Source of the DNA: an uncultured Prevotellaceae bacterium
Lineage (GTDB): Bacteria; Bacteroidota; Bacteroidia; Bacteroidales; Bacteroidaceae
DNA length: 52,325 nt
Reading direction: 5' to 3'
NCBI GenBank assembly: GCA_900316505.1
Contig: ONDH01000032.1
Span: 1 to 52,325, forward strand
This document shows positions 7,731 through 15,801 of this stretch, in pieces. The notes under the pieces were generated by a model. It worked only from the letters and a program-made list of their open reading frames with translations. It had not been told where the DNA came from and did not search any database. The translations under genes were made by a program, and so were the position numbers. The stretch's first letter is position 1; every line of letters starts with the position of its first letter.

Positions 7731-8183
7731 ATGAACATTGGAGACAAAGCGCCTGAGATATTGGGCAAAGACGAACAGGGACGAGATATCCGTCTGAGTG
7801 ATTACAAGGGCAGGAAGTTGGTGCTGTACTTCTATCCGAAGGACAATACGAGTGGATGCACGGCTGAGGCTTGCAGTTTGCGTGATCGCTATGATGAGTT
7901 GCAGGGGGCTGGCTATGAGGTGGTGGGTGTGAGCAAAGACTCGGCTGCCTCTCATGTGAAGTTCAAGGAGAAACACCAACTTCCCTTCCCGCTGATTGCC
8001 GATGTGGATCACACGCTACTGGAGGCGATGGGTGCATGGGGCGAGAAAAATATGTACGGGAAAAAGACGATGGGCACGATTCGCACCACCTTCATCATCA
8101 ACGAGGAGGGCATCATCGAGCAGATTTTCGCTGGCAAGCAGGTGAAGACCAAAGAGCATGCCGAACAGATTCTGAATGTCTGA
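7731..8183 (+). CDS. bcp: Thioredoxin-dependent thiol peroxidase (Bcp/PrxQ)
   Basis: A cytoplasmic peroxiredoxin reducing hydrogen and organic peroxides with thioredoxin as electron donor. The 150 residues match the usual family length. The active-site motif YPKDNTSGCTAEAC gives the peroxidatic Cys43 and a resolving cysteine at 48, the PrxQ arrangement. The start ATG is about 35 bp after a strong promoter. In the presumed ancestral order it follows the frd operon directly; an accessory insert now separates them. A decayed inverted fragment of another bcp allele lies inside that insert. It converges with the GH43 gene downstream, and no clear terminator is seen between them. Confidence 0.96.
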   Translation: MNIGDKAPEILGKDEQGRDIRLSDYKGRKLVLYFYPKDNTSGCTAEACSLRDRYDELQGAGYEVVGVSKDSAASHVKFKEKHQLPFPLIADVDHTLLEAMGAWGEKNMYGKKTMGTIRTTFIINEEGIIEQIFAGKQVKTKEHAEQILNV

Positions 8184-8227
8184 TTATTGTTCAGATGTTA
8201 ATGATTGCCCAGATTCCAACAATTTGA

Positions 8228-9361
8228 CTACCACTTGTCTGCCCAACGGATGACGGGCACATCGTTGGCGTCAAACTCGATGGGAAGCCAAAGGTGCATA
8301 CTTTGTGAAAGGTGGCGAGGATTCCAGATGTCTGCCATGAAGATGGGCTTGCCATTCATTTGATAGATAAAGGTGCCTTGTGCTCCAAAAGTCTTATTGG
8401 CAGGCATATTGTTATAACCGGTGGCAGTGCCGACAAAAGGAGTGGGGTGCTGTTTCCAAGGTCCCCAAATGCTTTTGGCGCTGAACATGCGTGCCTCGTT
8501 GGGTGACCATCCCGTGCATCCCGAACAGATGAGCCAATAGGTGCCTTTATGCTTGAAGATGCACGGAGCCTCATTCTGACCACCAGGTGCCACCTGGTTG
8601 TATTTTCCTGTGAAATCAAGATAGTCATCTGTCAATTCGCTCACCAGCAGCGTCAGGTTTTCCTGCGATGAAGTGATGTGGTATGCCTTGCCGTCATCAT
8701 CCACATATACCGTCATGTCGCGGCTCATCTGTCCTCCCTTCATGTCGCGCCATAGATACATGCCTTTGTTCACCTCTTTTCGCCATGCATCATTCCACCA
8801 CTCCTTCCACTGCGATGCATCCGTCTGCTTAGCCGCCTTGATGTCCTCCTCATTCATGTCGAAAGGCCATTGGTTAGCATGGATGCGTTGGCTACGCAAG
8901 AATTGGAACGGACCAGTAGGAGAGTCGCTCACCGCAAAGCCCACACGGGCAGCTTCATAGCCGCGCCCTTTCAGTTCCAGATGGAAAAGCATCACAAACT
9001 TTTTTGTCTTTTTGTTATACAACACCTTTGGGCGCTCCATGATGCATCCACGCTCAATGTCGTGTCCAGCCTCCATGCTTGTTGCCAGAGCCACCCCCTC
9101 GTTTTTCCAGCTTTTCGGGTCGGCAGACGAATAGACTGCAATGCCCGCCTCAGTGCTTCCACCATTGTAGGGACGATTCTCCCCATACCAATAGTAGGTA
9201 TTTCCATATTTGAGAATGTTGCCGCCATGAGCATTGATGTGCTTGCCATCGGTGTCCATCCACAACTGACCGTTCACGTGTTCCTGTGCTTGTGAGAGTG
9301 TGGACAAAAGAAGAACCATACAGCACAAGGCAAAGTTCTTTGTCCGCTGAGTCTTATTCAT
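8228..9361 (-). CDS. Secreted GH43-family glycoside hydrolase
   Basis: A five-bladed beta-propeller enzyme, 377 residues from the ATG at 9361. That start is preferred over an upstream in-frame codon because it gives a proper signal peptide ending near SQAQ and sits downstream of a promoter. The opening DTDGKHINAHGGNIL followed by YYWYGENRP resembles the GH43 subfamilies around 24 and 34, whose known members act on galactose- or arabinose-containing side chains. CIMERPKVLYN contains the probable catalytic glutamate. It is a single-domain protein with no carbohydrate-binding module. It stands apart from the main carbohydrate locus but could act on the same substrates. Exact specificity cannot be read from the sequence. 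Confidence 0.82.
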   Translation of the reverse strand: MNKTQRTKNFALCCMVLLLSTLSQAQEHVNGQLWMDTDGKHINAHGGNILKYGNTYYWYGENRPYNGGSTEAGIAVYSSADPKSWKNEGVALATSMEAGHDIERGCIMERPKVLYNKKTKKFVMLFHLELKGRGYEAARVGFAVSDSPTGPFQFLRSQRIHANQWPFDMNEEDIKAAKQTDASQWKEWWNDAWRKEVNKGMYLWRDMKGGQMSRDMTVYVDDDGKAYHITSSQENLTLLVSELTDDYLDFTGKYNQVAPGGQNEAPCIFKHKGTYWLICSGCTGWSPNEARMFSAKSIWGPWKQHPTPFVGTATGYNNMPANKTFGAQGTFIYQMNGKPIFMADIWNPRHLSQSMHLWLPIEFDANDVPVIRWADKW

Positions 9362-9409
9362 ATTCAATGTGTTGTTTCTGTTTCCTTTCGGGAATTTTGC
9401 TTCTGTTTG

Positions 9410-9441
9410 CAAAGTTAGAACTTTTTCCTTATTGTTCCAAA
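9410..9441 (-). promoter_or_regulatory. Promoter of the GH43 gene
   Basis: On the minus strand TTTG (9441-9438) and TAACTTTG (9417-9410) are 20 bp apart, about 50 bp before the start codon at 9361. Confidence 0.7.
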
Positions 9442-9492
9442 TTCCTCTACGAAAATGTTTCTTTTCCCTCTTACTTCGTTAATTACTGTTAA

Positions 9493-9510
9493 AATACAGT
9501 ACTATGTATT
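9493..9510 (+). promoter_or_regulatory. Candidate PadR operator
   Basis: AATACA (9493-9498) and TGTATT (9505-9510) form a perfect inverted repeat with a 6-bp centre. It overlaps the -33 element (TTG, 9509-9511) of the promoter whose -7 element is TATCTTTG at 9532-9539. PadR regulators usually bind TACA/TGTA-type dyads and repress their own operon, so autoregulation is likely. Confidence 0.55.
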
Positions 9511-9539
9511 GCAAGGTATTTATGTTTTACCTATCTTTG
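9509..9539 (+). promoter_or_regulatory. Promoter of the padR operon
   Basis: TTG at 9509-9511 and TATCTTTG at 9532-9539, 20 bp apart. The leader that follows contains the GCGCTTCGCTAAATGAT repeat element. Confidence 0.7.
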
Positions 9540-9566
9540 CACCGGAAATCGAAAAAGAACAAAAAA

Positions 9567-9611
<45 letters not shown>

Positions 9612-9626
9612 TAATTCTTTAGGAAG

Positions 9627-9992
9627 ATGAATGTAGATAACGCGAAATCGCAGATGAGGAAGGGGATGCTTGAATACTGCATCATGCTGTTGCTGGCAGA
9701 GAAGGCATACTATACTTCTGACATCATCAAGAGACTGAAGGAGGCAAACCTGCTGGTGGTTGAAGGGACGTTATATCCGTTGCTCACCCGGTTAAAAAAT
9801 GATGGTTTGCTGGGTTACGAATGGCAAGAGAGCACACAGGGTCCTCCACGAAAGTATTACGTGCTTACCGACGAGGGTAAACAAACCTTGGAACAGTTAG
9901 ATGCTGCTTGGGGTGAATTGGAGAGCACCGTGCACAACCTAAAGGAACGGCGTCTGCTCATTGACCAACCCACGTACAGTTCGAACACATAA
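9627..9992 (+). CDS. PadR family transcriptional regulator
   Basis: A 121-residue winged-helix repressor. The N-terminal PadR fold is clear: a first helix in MRKGMLEYCIMLLLAEKAYY, a recognition region around DIIKRLKEANLLVVEGTLYPLLTRLKNDG, and the wing GPPRKYYVLTDEGKQTLEQL. The short C-terminal helix is typical of the compact subfamily 2. It heads an operon with a multi-pass membrane protein and a PspC-domain protein, a pairing seen repeatedly in Bacteroidota and Firmicutes and linked to envelope stress responses. A dyad overlapping its promoter suggests autoregulation. The inducing signal is unknown. Confidence 0.93.
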   Translation: MNVDNAKSQMRKGMLEYCIMLLLAEKAYYTSDIIKRLKEANLLVVEGTLYPLLTRLKNDGLLGYEWQESTQGPPRKYYVLTDEGKQTLEQLDAAWGELESTVHNLKERRLLIDQPTYSSNT

Positions 9993-10037
9993 TTCAACAA
10001 CTCAAAAAAGGATTCATTCATTTAATTAATAAGACTC

Positions 10038-10775
10038 ATGGAAAATTATTCATTAAACATCGGTAATGCACTCAACACAGCTTGGGAATATGCCAAAAAA
10101 TATGGTCTGCTCATCGCAGTTATCTATCTGTTGGTAGGCATGCTTGCCGGCGGTTTGGGACACTTCTCGGCTCCTACCTTCAGTTATAATTATGAATCTG
10201 CTCAATCTCTTGCTGAGGCTATCGGAAGGGGTGACTGGGAAACAATGAGAAATATTGCACCAACAGTCAGTTCAGGAAATCGTTTTATCGGGTTTGGTGG
10301 TATGTTGGGCGGCATTTTGAAAACCATTGTCAGTGTCGGTCTGTTCAATCTCGCCCTTGGCTTGATGGCGGGACGTTTCTCGGAGGTGACTTTCGATGCT
10401 TTCAAACTTCCTTTTGTAACCTATCTTAAGGTAATTGCAGTGGACATCATTACCAACATCATTATTCTTGTTTCCTTTTTGTGCTGTATTATTCCTGTGT
10501 TTTTTGTAGCTCCTCGTATCATTTTTGCACCAGTCTATCAGGTGGAGCATCCAGAGGCAGGTATTTTTGAGTCAATCAGTGCATCGTGGAACATGTCATC
10601 AGGCAATACTTTATCCTTGTTGGGCTTAGGTCTCATCGTCAAAGGTATTATGTTGGTAGGTTTGTGTTGCTGTTGTATCGGTGTGTATTTTGCTGCAGCT
10701 ATCAAATTGTTTGCCTTGATTGCTGCTTATAAACAATTAAATGGCGCTGACGCTAAAATGATAAATGAAAATTGA
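10038..10775 (+). CDS. Multi-pass integral membrane protein in the PadR-PspC operon
   Basis: A 245-residue protein with about five hydrophobic segments (roughly residues 22-42, 95-118, 130-165, 190-212, 215-235) and no signal peptide. It looks like the DUF975 or glycerophosphodiesterase membrane-domain type of helical bundles, but family membership is uncertain. It lies 45 bp after padR and 27 bp before the PspC gene, so it is co-transcribed with them. The last residues (NGADAKMINEN) are encoded by a copy of the dispersed GCGCTGACGCTAAAATGAT element, so the repeat has contributed the C-terminus. Confidence 0.78.
   Translation: MENYSLNIGNALNTAWEYAKKYGLLIAVIYLLVGMLAGGLGHFSAPTFSYNYESAQSLAEAIGRGDWETMRNIAPTVSSGNRFIGFGGMLGGILKTIVSVGLFNLALGLMAGRFSEVTFDAFKLPFVTYLKVIAVDIITNIIILVSFLCCIIPVFFVAPRIIFAPVYQVEHPEAGIFESISASWNMSSGNTLSLLGLGLIVKGIMLVGLCCCCIGVYFAAAIKLFALIAAYKQLNGADAKMINEN
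10744..10769 (+). repeat. Dispersed element overlapping a gene end
   Basis: GCGCTGACGCTAAAATGAT followed by AAATGAA heptamer-like sequence. It covers the final codons of the upstream membrane protein gene and belongs to the same family as the copies at 9567, 13041, 17699 and 32352. Confidence 0.75.
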
Positions 10776-10802
10776 TAAATAGTAATAGAAAGATATAGCC
10801 TT

Positions 10803-12704
10803 ATGAAAAAGAATATTACCATCAATCTTTGTGGCAGACTCTACCAAATTGATGAGGATGCTTACGAATTGTTGAGCCACTACACTGACACCCTGCGTGA
10901 CTACTTCAGGAAGCAGGAGGGTGGCGAAGAAACTGCGGACGACATTGAGGAGCGTATCGCAGAGTTGTTTGACGACTTGAAGGCACAGGGCGTTGAGGCC
11001 ATCAACATTGAGCAGGTGCAGGACATCATCCACCAGATTGGTGAGGTGGAGGAGATTGCAGGTGCTGGTGATGCTGAGTCTTCGGAAAAATCCAGCAATA
11101 ATGCCCAATCGCAGCAGCCTAAGAAGCCTCAGAATAACAAGAAGTTTTTCCGTGATTCGCAGAACAAGCTGGTGGCAGGTGTGCTGGCTGGCTGTGCGCA
11201 GTATTTTGGTGGCAGCACTGACGCATGGCGTTGGGCTTTTGTGATTCTCAGTGTGCTGTGGTTCTGCATCATCGGTTTCTGGCCTCTTACATTCACCGTC
11301 CCCTTTGCCGCTTATCCAGTTTTCGGAATCATAGCCGTGCCACTGGTCATTTTGAGTATCCTGTTCTCTGCACTCCCCGTATGTGCCTATCTGCTGGTGG
11401 TCATCTTTGCCCCCCTTACGAAAACAGCTGAGGATACGTTGAAGATGAAGGGCAAGGAGGTGAATCCGCAGAACTTGGTGGCTGAGGTGCAGGAGGCGAC
11501 TCTTGCGAAGGAGCGGAAAAAGAACGGCAAGTCTGGCTGGGACATTTTCGTGGGCATCATCTCCGTAGGCCTGAGCACGTTCTTCACCATCGCCTTCATC
11601 GTGGCACTGTGTTTCTTCGTGGCTTTCATGGTGGCAAGTGAAAAGATGGCCGACCAATGGTGGAACGTGTATGAGGCAGAGGATTTCCAGGCCATCTACA
11701 TTCCTGTCATCTGCTGCGGTGTCCTGTTGCTGACATCCATCGGCATCCTGCTCTATTGCTCCATCCATGCAGCCATGAGTTCCTTTGGCAAGACGAAGTC
11801 GATGAGCGCCACGCAGCGTGTCATCTGGTTCCTCCTTTGGGTGGCATCATCAGTTGCTTTCGTCGGATGTTGGGTGTGGGGTGCAAGCAGGCTTGCCAAG
11901 GTGCAGACGGCACGTTGGGATGCTCGTTCTGTAAGGGTGATAGATGAGTCTTTGACGGATGCGATGGGCAATGTGTTCAGCAAGGAGGAATGGGATTTCT
12001 TCCAGCAGAATGGTTGGGAGATGGTCACTGCGGAAAATGTGGACCGCTACACCTATATTGGCGAATACATGACAGGTGATGAATCTGTGCGCTATCTCGA
12101 CGACTGCAACGACTATACTCCCCTTGTTTACACGGCACGCAAGCATGAGGACGATGTGGAACCTGGCATCTATCGTCTCAGCGCTGTGGTGAAGGCGAAC
12201 AACGAGAACAAGTTCATCTATCTTTATGGTGTGAACATCGACGAGCAGACAGGTGACTCTACGGTATTTACTGATCAGGTGTTGGAGATTCCTAATTGTG
12301 GTTTGATGGGAGGAAATATTTGGAGAGCCTTAAAGGGTGAGCCAGAAAGTAAGGTGGTCACGAAGGAGTCCAGCTCATTGACATTAGGTGCCGTTACCGT
12401 TCCTCTGAGCAGTAAGGTGGTTGTGCAGAATTCCGAACTGGTGGATGACTCTGTTCTGCTGGATTATGTGAATAGTCTGTCTGACAGAACCAAGCGCAGA
12501 ATTCTTGGTGCCAATAACGGACAGGGGTATGGCTGGAGTTATATCTACATCGACAGCATCAGGGTGGACAATCCTCACAACACCATCTTCTATGGCGTGA
12601 CCACCGATGAGAACATCACGGGCAAACCTGCCACAACGGGTTGGTTCTCTGCCACCGACTTCAAGCTGGAAAAGATTGGGAGTGTAACAAACACTTCAAA
12701 GTGA
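10803..12704 (+). CDS. PspC-domain membrane protein
   Basis: A 633-residue protein. Residues 1-90 form a soluble acidic helical domain (an HAAS-like region with QVQDIIHQIGEVEEI). Residues about 114-215 hold the PspC domain (FFRDSQNKLVAGVLAGCAQY, then a Trp-rich first transmembrane segment). Further transmembrane helices follow near residues 250-275, 300-320 and 340-360. The last 250 residues are a beta-rich extracytoplasmic domain without a recognised family. PspC proteins sense or stabilise membranes in phage-shock-type responses; no PspA is encoded nearby. It is the third gene of the PadR operon and is closed by a strong terminator. Confidence 0.88.
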   Translation: MKKNITINLCGRLYQIDEDAYELLSHYTDTLRDYFRKQEGGEETADDIEERIAELFDDLKAQGVEAINIEQVQDIIHQIGEVEEIAGAGDAESSEKSSNNAQSQQPKKPQNNKKFFRDSQNKLVAGVLAGCAQYFGGSTDAWRWAFVILSVLWFCIIGFWPLTFTVPFAAYPVFGIIAVPLVILSILFSALPVCAYLLVVIFAPLTKTAEDTLKMKGKEVNPQNLVAEVQEATLAKERKKNGKSGWDIFVGIISVGLSTFFTIAFIVALCFFVAFMVASEKMADQWWNVYEAEDFQAIYIPVICCGVLLLTSIGILLYCSIHAAMSSFGKTKSMSATQRVIWFLLWVASSVAFVGCWVWGASRLAKVQTARWDARSVRVIDESLTDAMGNVFSKEEWDFFQQNGWEMVTAENVDRYTYIGEYMTGDESVRYLDDCNDYTPLVYTARKHEDDVEPGIYRLSAVVKANNENKFIYLYGVNIDEQTGDSTVFTDQVLEIPNCGLMGGNIWRALKGEPESKVVTKESSSLTLGAVTVPLSSKVVVQNSELVDDSVLLDYVNSLSDRTKRRILGANNGQGYGWSYIYIDSIRVDNPHNTIFYGVTTDENITGKPATTGWFSATDFKLEKIGSVTNTSK

Positions 12705-12721
12705 CCGTCGTTGCCATTATG

Positions 12722-12801
12722 TTTTGCAAGTTTCAAAAATATTTTTCAAAGTTTGAAAAAATAATTTGAAACTTGCAAAAATTATTTTGAAACTTTGAAA
12801 A
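12722..12801. repeat. Two interleaved inverted repeats
   Basis: Arm A (TTTTGCAAGTTTCAAA, 12722-12737) has its perfect 16-bp complement at 12765-12780. Arm B (TTTTCAAAGTTT, 12743-12754) has its complement at 12790-12801. The order A-B-A'-B' is that of a pseudoknot or of two exclusive hairpins. The stretch is AT-rich and lacks a T tract. The rest of the 450-bp gap to the GH3 gene holds a terminator (12896-12935), a promoter and a leader repeat. Confidence 0.85.
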
Positions 12802-12895
12802 TATATTGCGATAGGCATACAGAACATCATGCTTTAGTCAAACAGGGCAAAAAGCATGCAGGGCACACATTGTAATTGATTAGGCATACAAGATG

Positions 12896-12935
12896 GAAGG
12901 CTTTAGGCGATTCAATCGTTTAGAGCCTTCTTTTT
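12896..12935 (+). terminator. Terminator of the padR-pspC operon
   Basis: A long stem begins GAAGGCT (12896-12902) and closes with AGCCTTC (12924-12930). The inner part is mostly paired around an ATTCAAT loop, followed by TTTTT. Confidence 0.88.
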
Positions 12936-13022
12936 GGGCAATTTCGTATGTCTTGGTTGGATAAGGTAACATAAGTGAAAATTTGTGTCTCACGATTTGA
13001 AAAGGTTTTTGGGAATTATTTG

Positions 13023-13030
13023 TAACTTTG
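13023..13030 (+). promoter_or_regulatory. -7 element before the GH3 gene
   Basis: TAACTTTG. The nearest TTTG (12996-12999) is 23 bp upstream, a little far, so an activator may be needed; this fits a regulated carbohydrate operon. Confidence 0.55.
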
Positions 13031-13040
13031 CACCGATTAT

Positions 13041-13108
13041 GCGCTTCGCTAAATGATTAATGACAAATGATAAATGATAAAAAGGCGCTGGCGCTATCGC
13101 TATATGAT
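13041..13108 (+). repeat. Dispersed element with heptamer array, two copies
   Basis: GCGCTTCGCTAAATGAT (13041-13057) is followed by heptamers to 13078. A second, diverged copy GCGCTATCGCTATATGAT lies at 13091-13108. They form the 5' leader of the GH3 mRNA. Confidence 0.85.
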
Positions 13109-13155
13109 AAATAACTAATCTTTTCCATTAAAGGGAATTAAAATTTACTAACGAT

Positions 13156-15738
13156 ATGAAAAAGCCTATATCAAGCCTCCTGTTGTGCTGTATGCTGGCA
13201 GTGGGAGCAAGTGCGCAGACACTTCCTTATCAAAATCCAAAATTGAGTGCGAATGAACGTGCAAAAGATCTTTGCAGCCGCTTGACGCTGGAAGAGAAGG
13301 CCAAGCTGATGCTTGACGAAAGCCCTGCCATTCCAAGACTGGGCATCAAGAAGTTCTTCTGGTGGAGCGAAGCCCTGCATGGTGCTGCCAACCAGGGCAA
13401 TGTGACGGTGTTCCCTGAGCCTATTGGCATGGCTGCATCGTGGAACCCCGACTTGCTCTTCAAGGTGTTTGACGCGACAAGCACGGAGTTTCGTGCACAG
13501 TATAACAAACGTATGATTCAGGAAGGGGGTGAGGATGAGAAGTTCCACAGCCTTTCTGTCTGGACTCCCAATGTGAACATTTTCCGTGACCCTCGATGGG
13601 GGCGTGGTCAGGAAACTTATGGTGAAGATCCTTATCTGACCAGTGTGATGGGCACACAAGTGGTGAAGGGTTTGCAGGGTCCTGAAACGGCAAAGTACAG
13701 GAAATTGTGGGCATGTGCCAAGCATTATGCCGTTCATAGTGGTCCCGAATACACCCGTCATACTGCCAACTTGGCAGACGTGTCGCCACGCGATATGTGG
13801 GAAACCTACATGCCAGCCTTCAAGACTTTGGTGCAGGATGCGAAGGTGAGGGAGGTGATGTGTGCCTATCAGCGCCTTGACGATGATCCATGTTGCGGCA
13901 GCACCCGTCTGTTGCAGCAGATTTTGCGCGATGAATGGGGCTTCCAATATTTGGTGGTGAGCGACTGCGGTGCCATCAGCGACTTCTACGAATCTCACAA
14001 GACATCTTCTGATGCCACCCACGCATCGGCAAAGGCTACTGTAGCAGGCACAGATGTGGAATGCGGTTATGGCTATGCCTACAGAAGCATTCCTGAGGCT
14101 GTGAAGCGTGGTTTCATCACCGAGGCAGAAGTGGACAAGCATGTCATCCGTTTGCTGGAAGGACGTTTCGACTTGGGTGAGATGGATGACCCATCGTTGG
14201 TGGAATGGTCAAAGATTCCTTATTCAGCCATGGATTCCAAAGAACATCGTCAGATTTCGCTTGACATGGCGCGTCAGACATTGGTGCTCCTGCAAAACAA
14301 GGGCAATGTGCTCCCTCTTCAGAAGAACAAGGAGAAGATTGCCGTGATAGGTCCTAATGCTGATGACGAACCTCTCATGTGGGGTAACTACAATGGTACG
14401 CCTAACCGCACCGTGACCATCCTCGACGGCATCAAGACCAAGCAGAAGAACCTGTTATATCTGGCGGGTTGTGACCGCACTTACGACAAGGTGATGGATT
14501 GCCTCATGGCGACCAATTGCCAGATGGATGGGAAGAAGGGTTTGAAGGGCACGTTCTGGAACAACACAGAGATGTCGGGCAAGCCTGTGACCACTGAATA
14601 TTACACGACTCCATTGGCAGTGACCACTGCAGGTATGCACAACTTCGCTCCTGGCGTGAATTTGGAGGATTTCTCTGCCAAGTATGAGACGGTGTTCACG
14701 CCTAAGGAGGCAGGTGAATATGTGGTGAATGTGGAATCCATCAGCGACTTCGAAGTATATGTTAACGGTGAGCGCAAGGTGAGACAGCACACATGGCGCA
14801 CCACACCTACCCGTACTGCCATTCAAGCGGAAGCGGGCAAGCCCTATAAGATTGAGGTGCGCTTCAAGCATGTGAAGACATGGGGAGCCAACATGAAAAT
14901 CAATGTGGCAAAGGAACTGCCCATTGACTATGCAAAGGTGATTGAGCAATTGAAGGGCATTGACAAGGTGGTCTTCGTAGGTGGCATCGCTGCAGCCCTC
15001 GAAGGTGAGGAAATGCCTGTGGAAATCGATGGCTTCAAGGGTGGTGACCGTACCCACATCGAACTGCCTAAGGTGCAGCGCGACTTCCTGAAGGCACTGA
15101 AAGATGCCGGCAAGACAGTCATCTTCGTGAACTGCTCTGGTTCTGCCATTGCTTTCCAACCCGAAACAGCATCATGCGATGCCATCTTGCAGGTATGGTA
15201 TCCTGGTCAAGAGGGTGGTTTTGCTGTGGCTGACGTGCTGTTTGGCGACTACAACCCTTGTGGCAAATTACCTGTCACCTTCTATAAGACATCTGCACAA
15301 TTGCCTGACTTTGAGGACTATTCGATGAAGGGACGCACTTACCGCTACTTCAACGACCCACTTTTCGCTTTCGGTTATGGTTTGAGCTACACCACTTTCG
15401 AGGTGAAGAATGGCAAGCTTGACAAGAAGGGAAAGAATTATGAACTGTCTGTTGATGTAGCCAACACGGGCAAGCGTGATGGTACAGAGGTGGTGCAGGT
15501 GTATATCCGTGACCTCTCCGACCCTGATGGTCCTCTGAAGTCGCTCCGTGCATTCCAACGTGTGGATGTGAAGGCTGGACAAACTGCCAAGGCTACTTTG
15601 GAACTGACACCGAAGGCATTTGAGTTCTTTGATTCTGAAACCAATACGGTGCATGCAAAAGAGGGCAACTTCGAGGTGCTCTACGGCAACAGTTCGCAAG
15701 ACAAGGATTTGAAGAAACTGTCACTTACAGTGAAATAA
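13156..15738 (+). CDS. Secreted GH3 glycoside hydrolase (beta-xylosidase/beta-glucosidase type) with PA14-like insertion
   Basis: An exo-acting beta-glycosidase releasing terminal xylose or glucose. The 860 residues start with a signal peptide ending near ASAQ. The GH3 N-terminal barrel has the expected KHYAVHSGPE region and the nucleophile Asp270 in VVSDCGAI. The C-terminal alpha/beta sandwich is interrupted by a PA14-like domain at about residues 455-590 (KGTFWNNTEMSGKP onward). A fibronectin-III-like domain closes the protein. Prevotella Xyl3A-type enzymes share this layout, which together with the neighbouring GH43 and acetyl-xylan esterase genes favours beta-xylosidase activity; beta-glucosidase cannot be excluded. 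It is the first gene of a four-gene co-directional series. Confidence 0.9.
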   Translation: MKKPISSLLLCCMLAVGASAQTLPYQNPKLSANERAKDLCSRLTLEEKAKLMLDESPAIPRLGIKKFFWWSEALHGAANQGNVTVFPEPIGMAASWNPDLLFKVFDATSTEFRAQYNKRMIQEGGEDEKFHSLSVWTPNVNIFRDPRWGRGQETYGEDPYLTSVMGTQVVKGLQGPETAKYRKLWACAKHYAVHSGPEYTRHTANLADVSPRDMWETYMPAFKTLVQDAKVREVMCAYQRLDDDPCCGSTRLLQQILRDEWGFQYLVVSDCGAISDFYESHKTSSDATHASAKATVAGTDVECGYGYAYRSIPEAVKRGFITEAEVDKHVIRLLEGRFDLGEMDDPSLVEWSKIPYSAMDSKEHRQISLDMARQTLVLLQNKGNVLPLQKNKEKIAVIGPNADDEPLMWGNYNGTPNRTVTILDGIKTKQKNLLYLAGCDRTYDKVMDCLMATNCQMDGKKGLKGTFWNNTEMSGKPVTTEYYTTPLAVTTAGMHNFAPGVNLEDFSAKYETVFTPKEAGEYVVNVESISDFEVYVNGERKVRQHTWRTTPTRTAIQAEAGKPYKIEVRFKHVKTWGANMKINVAKELPIDYAKVIEQLKGIDKVVFVGGIAAALEGEEMPVEIDGFKGGDRTHIELPKVQRDFLKALKDAGKTVIFVNCSGSAIAFQPETASCDAILQVWYPGQEGGFAVADVLFGDYNPCGKLPVTFYKTSAQLPDFEDYSMKGRTYRYFNDPLFAFGYGLSYTTFEVKNGKLDKKGKNYELSVDVANTGKRDGTEVVQVYIRDLSDPDGPLKSLRAFQRVDVKAGQTAKATLELTPKAFEFFDSETNTVHAKEGNFEVLYGNSSQDKDLKKLSLTVK

Positions 15739-15801
15739 GGGAGAAGAAGTTGAGCACGTACGAATCTTAAATTATGAATAATAGTAAGAAATAGTAAGAA
15801 G

